Of a stretch of DNA of 64,000 nt, positions 61,951 to 64,000 are shown one piece after another (the first letter of the stretch is position 1; every line of letters begins with the position of its first letter). The stretch is from NCBI GenBank assembly GCA_039821645.1, contig JBCBNU010000008.1:3183-67182 (forward strand), given 5' to 3'. This stretch comes from CALBPI01 sp039821645. GTDB lineage: Bacteria; Pseudomonadota; Gammaproteobacteria; Steroidobacterales; Woeseiaceae. The position numbers were made by a program, and so were the translations under genes. The notes below the pieces were generated by a model. The model was not told the origin of the DNA and made no database searches. It saw only the letters and a program-made list of their open reading frames with translations.

Positions 61951-61955
61951 ATCGC

Positions 61956-63224
61956 CTATTCCTGGGAAGAGGTTTGCGATCGGCGAATGTGTTCGTTATA
62001 GATAGCGGTCATTTGTTTGCCGATCACCTCACTGGAGAAACGACTCTCAACCCAATCACGTCCGGCAACCTGCCATTCCTGCCAACGGTCAGGGTGAGCC
62101 AAGACCCGCTTCAACGCATCAGCAATCGCTTGCGCGGATCGATCTTCAATCAAAAAGCCCGCTCGACCGTCGTCGATGCACTCGGGAATACCCCCGGTTC
62201 GCGTTGCGATGACCAACAAGCCCGACGCCTGCGCCTCCTGCAACACCACGCCTTGTGTTTCTTGCCAGCGGTCTGCAGATGCTCCAAGGGACGCCAACAC
62301 CAGCACATGGCAACGCTCGAAGACCGCACGCAAGTCCTCATCCACCAGAAGCCCGTGGAAAACCACTTCATCTGTCAATCCGCCGGACTCAACCAGCCGG
62401 GCATACTCTTGCCTTGCTGGACCGTCACCAACGAGATGCAACTTGACAGGAAGACCGTCGGCCTTGAGCTGCCGTACCGCTCTGATCGTGTACTGCTGCC
62501 CTTTTGACACATCCAATCGGCCGATCGACAGAATCTCGAGTGGCTCCTCTGATCGCGGTGCATGACGGTGTACGAAGGGAAACTGATCGAGCGGGATACC
62601 CTGAGGTACGATGCGCATTTTTTCGGGTGGGGCACCGAGTGCTATGTACTGCTGCTTCGCCGCATCAGTATTCACCAGAATTTGATCGGCAATCGCGATA
62701 TACGCCTCGCGTCGGCGTTCGGATAACTCCGGAACGCCCTCAGGTGTCAACCCGTGGAACGTGGCCACCACAGGAACGTCGAGACCGATGATGATTGGCA
62801 GAAGTTTGCTCCCTGCAACCTCACTGTGCGAGTGAACAACATCAACATCGTCGTAGCCATAGAATCGACACAGCAAAAGACCATAGAGCTTCTCTCGCGT
62901 CGACAAGACCGACGCTGATACCACACGCCGAAACCGAAACAGCCCACGCCAGGCACTGCCCATCCGTGAAGGCAGCACAAAACTGATCAACCAATCAAAA
63001 AGCAGTCTTACGCTATTGCCCGGTATCCACTCGCAGCGATCTAGCAAGCCGTGGTCTCGAATTTCTCGAGACACGAGATCGAGTTGTGCGCGACGAGCGA
63101 GAATCCTGTTGCGGCCGCCGTTCGCCTGGATACCGATTAGCTGATTAACAAACCATGGCTGGACAACATTGGGGAACTTTGCCGTTATCGACAAGACTCC
63201 ACGCGATGACTGTTGACGATTCAT
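61956..63224 (-). CDS. Family 4 glycosyltransferase
   Basis: A 422-residue GT4 enzyme: VDVVHSHSEVAGSKLLP and PVVATFHGLTPEG in the N-terminal half, then EILSIGRLDVSKGQQYTIRAV, KLHLVGDGPARQEYARLV, VFHGLLVDEDLRAVFERCHVLVLASL and EAQASGLLVIATRTGGIPECIDDGRAGFLIE (E-x7-E). It transfers a sugar from a nucleotide donor in surface polysaccharide assembly. ATG at 63224 was chosen; the earlier in-frame codon at 63248 is less likely. The flippase gene starts 5 bases after its stop. Confidence 0.86.
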   Translation of the reverse strand: MNRQQSSRGVLSITAKFPNVVQPWFVNQLIGIQANGGRNRILARRAQLDLVSREIRDHGLLDRCEWIPGNSVRLLFDWLISFVLPSRMGSAWRGLFRFRRVVSASVLSTREKLYGLLLCRFYGYDDVDVVHSHSEVAGSKLLPIIIGLDVPVVATFHGLTPEGVPELSERRREAYIAIADQILVNTDAAKQQYIALGAPPEKMRIVPQGIPLDQFPFVHRHAPRSEEPLEILSIGRLDVSKGQQYTIRAVRQLKADGLPVKLHLVGDGPARQEYARLVESGGLTDEVVFHGLLVDEDLRAVFERCHVLVLASLGASADRWQETQGVVLQEAQASGLLVIATRTGGIPECIDDGRAGFLIEDRSAQAIADALKRVLAHPDRWQEWQVAGRDWVESRFSSEVIGKQMTAIYNEHIRRSQTSSQE

Positions 63225-63337
63225 TGCCAGCGACGGCCCGTTGCCCACCCAAACTGCGCCGCAAGTCTAAGCCAGACACTAAGCGGAAAGCTACGACAAG
63301 ATTCCGCCTCGCTGTGTAAACGTGTCTGTTTTCGCAG

Positions 63338-64000
63338 TTAGTTCAGGTCGTTGACGCGCTCGGCGGGCGGCTGATCAGGGTCGTAGTTTTCCGGTCCAAC
63401 AAAACCCTTAGCGATTACGATCTCATCAAAATACACCGAGCCACTGACTGCATTTGTGTGTTGCCAATTCCCATGGGTGGAAATGGCCGTCAACTGACCT
63501 AACTCAAACCCGCTACGCACCAAAATCGGCGTGGTCAACGTTGCTAGCGATTCATCAGCGGGACCCATATAAAGCCGATATGATCCGTCCCTAACCCCCG
63601 GGCCTGATTCACGCCGAAAGGTCTCTTCGAAGTAAATCCACCGATCCTTAGGGGCGAACGCATCCACGTTAATTGACTCGCTGTTCGGAGCGGTCAAGGT
63701 GACTCTCAGGTCCCGTTGCACTGAGAGCTTTAAGGTCGCGTTACGGCTCGACTCACCCTGCCGTTGCCAGCGACTGTACCCAAGCTTGAACGTGATGTTT
63801 GGAAGCGTTGTTACCGAGGGGATGTAGAGGTAAAACCTGCGCGAAAGTGTCTCGCCAAAGTCCAAATCAGTTGGGCGGACGTTCACCAAATAGTTGATCG
63901 CTTTATTGCAGTCTGATCGACGCCCCGGGTCATTAGTAACCTGGCCGTTTACCCCACACTGAAACGGTATCCGCATCGTGTCACCCGCCCGAAGAGCTGG
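63338..64000 (-). CDS. Jelly-roll (LamG/polysaccharide-lyase-like) protein, truncated by window edge
   Basis: Only the C-terminal about 220 residues are in the window; the frame is open to position 64000 with no stop and no signal peptide, so the N-terminus lies outside. The sequence has a beta-rich pattern with KDRWIYFEETFRRES, YRLYMG, and ends in SGSVYFDEIVIAKGFVGPENYDP, a C-terminal strand typical of concanavalin-like jelly rolls in polysaccharide lyases and carbohydrate-binding proteins. It may modify or bind the polysaccharide of the neighbouring locus. It is separated from the glycosyltransferase gene by 113 bases. Confidence 0.55.
   Translation of the reverse strand, partial: PALRAGDTMRIPFQCGVNGQVTNDPGRRSDCNKAINYLVNVRPTDLDFGETLSRRFYLYIPSVTTLPNITFKLGYSRWQRQGESSRNATLKLSVQRDLRVTLTAPNSESINVDAFAPKDRWIYFEETFRRESGPGVRDGSYRLYMGPADESLATLTTPILVRSGFELGQLTAISTHGNWQHTNAVSGSVYFDEIVIAKGFVGPENYDPDQPPAERVNDLN

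Noticed and set aside
63261..63274. TGGC-N6-TTGC on the minus strand ahead of the jelly-roll gene region, sigma-54-like
   Set aside because: Spacing between GG and GC is one base short of the sigma-54 rule, and the site reads leftward into a glycosyltransferase gene start region without supporting features.
1..64000. CRISPR arrays, tRNA or rRNA genes, insertion sequences
   Set aside because: No direct-repeat arrays with spacers, no cloverleaf-like segments between genes and no transposase frames were found by reading.

Overview
The window reads as a stretch of a GC-rich chromosome from a free-living, probably marine, heterotrophic gammaproteobacterium. The reasons are a ZapG/YhcB (DUF1043) protein, a liu leucine-catabolism locus with a MerR-type LiuR regulator, a large TonB-dependent receptor, an HAE1-type RND efflux pair, a bifunctional chorismate mutase/prephenate dehydrogenase, and a run of five sulfotransferase genes of the kind that make sulfated surface polysaccharides. 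No tRNA, rRNA, insertion sequence or CRISPR array was seen.

Layout. (1) 1-2.2 kb: the 3' end of an integron-type integrase converges on a sulfite dehydrogenase/cytochrome c pair. (2) 2.4-5.4 kb: zapG, a Sel1-repeat secreted protein and a secreted two-jelly-roll protein. (3) 5.6-19.0 kb: a compact block of twelve genes that looks like an undescribed small-molecule locus: a GH3-family acyl-amido synthetase, an enolase-superfamily epimerase-like enzyme, an acyl carrier protein, an AMP-forming acyl ligase and a UbiD-family decarboxylase (tightly spaced, rightward), then an SDR, a fumarate-reductase-type flavoprotein, a methyltransferase and an alpha/beta hydrolase (leftward), a cytochrome P450 (rightward), and a GNAT plus the UbiX flavin prenyltransferase (leftward). 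(4) 19.1-26.9 kb: a lipoprotein with twelve PASTA repeats, a redoxin/heme/copper-monooxygenase/EF-hand fusion and a TonB-dependent receptor. (5) 27.1-35.5 kb: liu-type leucine/isovalerate catabolism, with a MaoC/CitE pair where liuC and liuE are normally found. (6) 35.5-47.6 kb: a NarL-type two-component system, a membrane protein, a TPR protein, an alpha/beta hydrolase, an RND pump with its adaptor, gltX and tyrA. (7) 47.7-64.0 kb: a surface polysaccharide region with a CelD-type acyltransferase, a GINT1-like protein, two fibronectin-III lipoproteins, a DegT-type enzyme, five sulfotransferases, three glycosyltransferases, a Wzx-type flippase and a jelly-roll protein running off the right edge.

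Two signals stand out. The first is the GH3/ACP/UbiD/UbiX/P450 cluster at 5.6-19.0 kb. By inference it activates an acyl group, loads it on a dedicated ACP, decarboxylates and oxidises it, methylates it and conjugates it to an amino acid. The second is the control region at 50.7-50.95 kb, where a near-consensus sigma-54 promoter sits upstream of a cyclic-di-GMP-I (GEMM) riboswitch in the leader of a fibronectin-III lipoprotein gene, next to the sulfated-polysaccharide genes. Together these suggest RpoN and c-di-GMP control of a surface or biofilm component.
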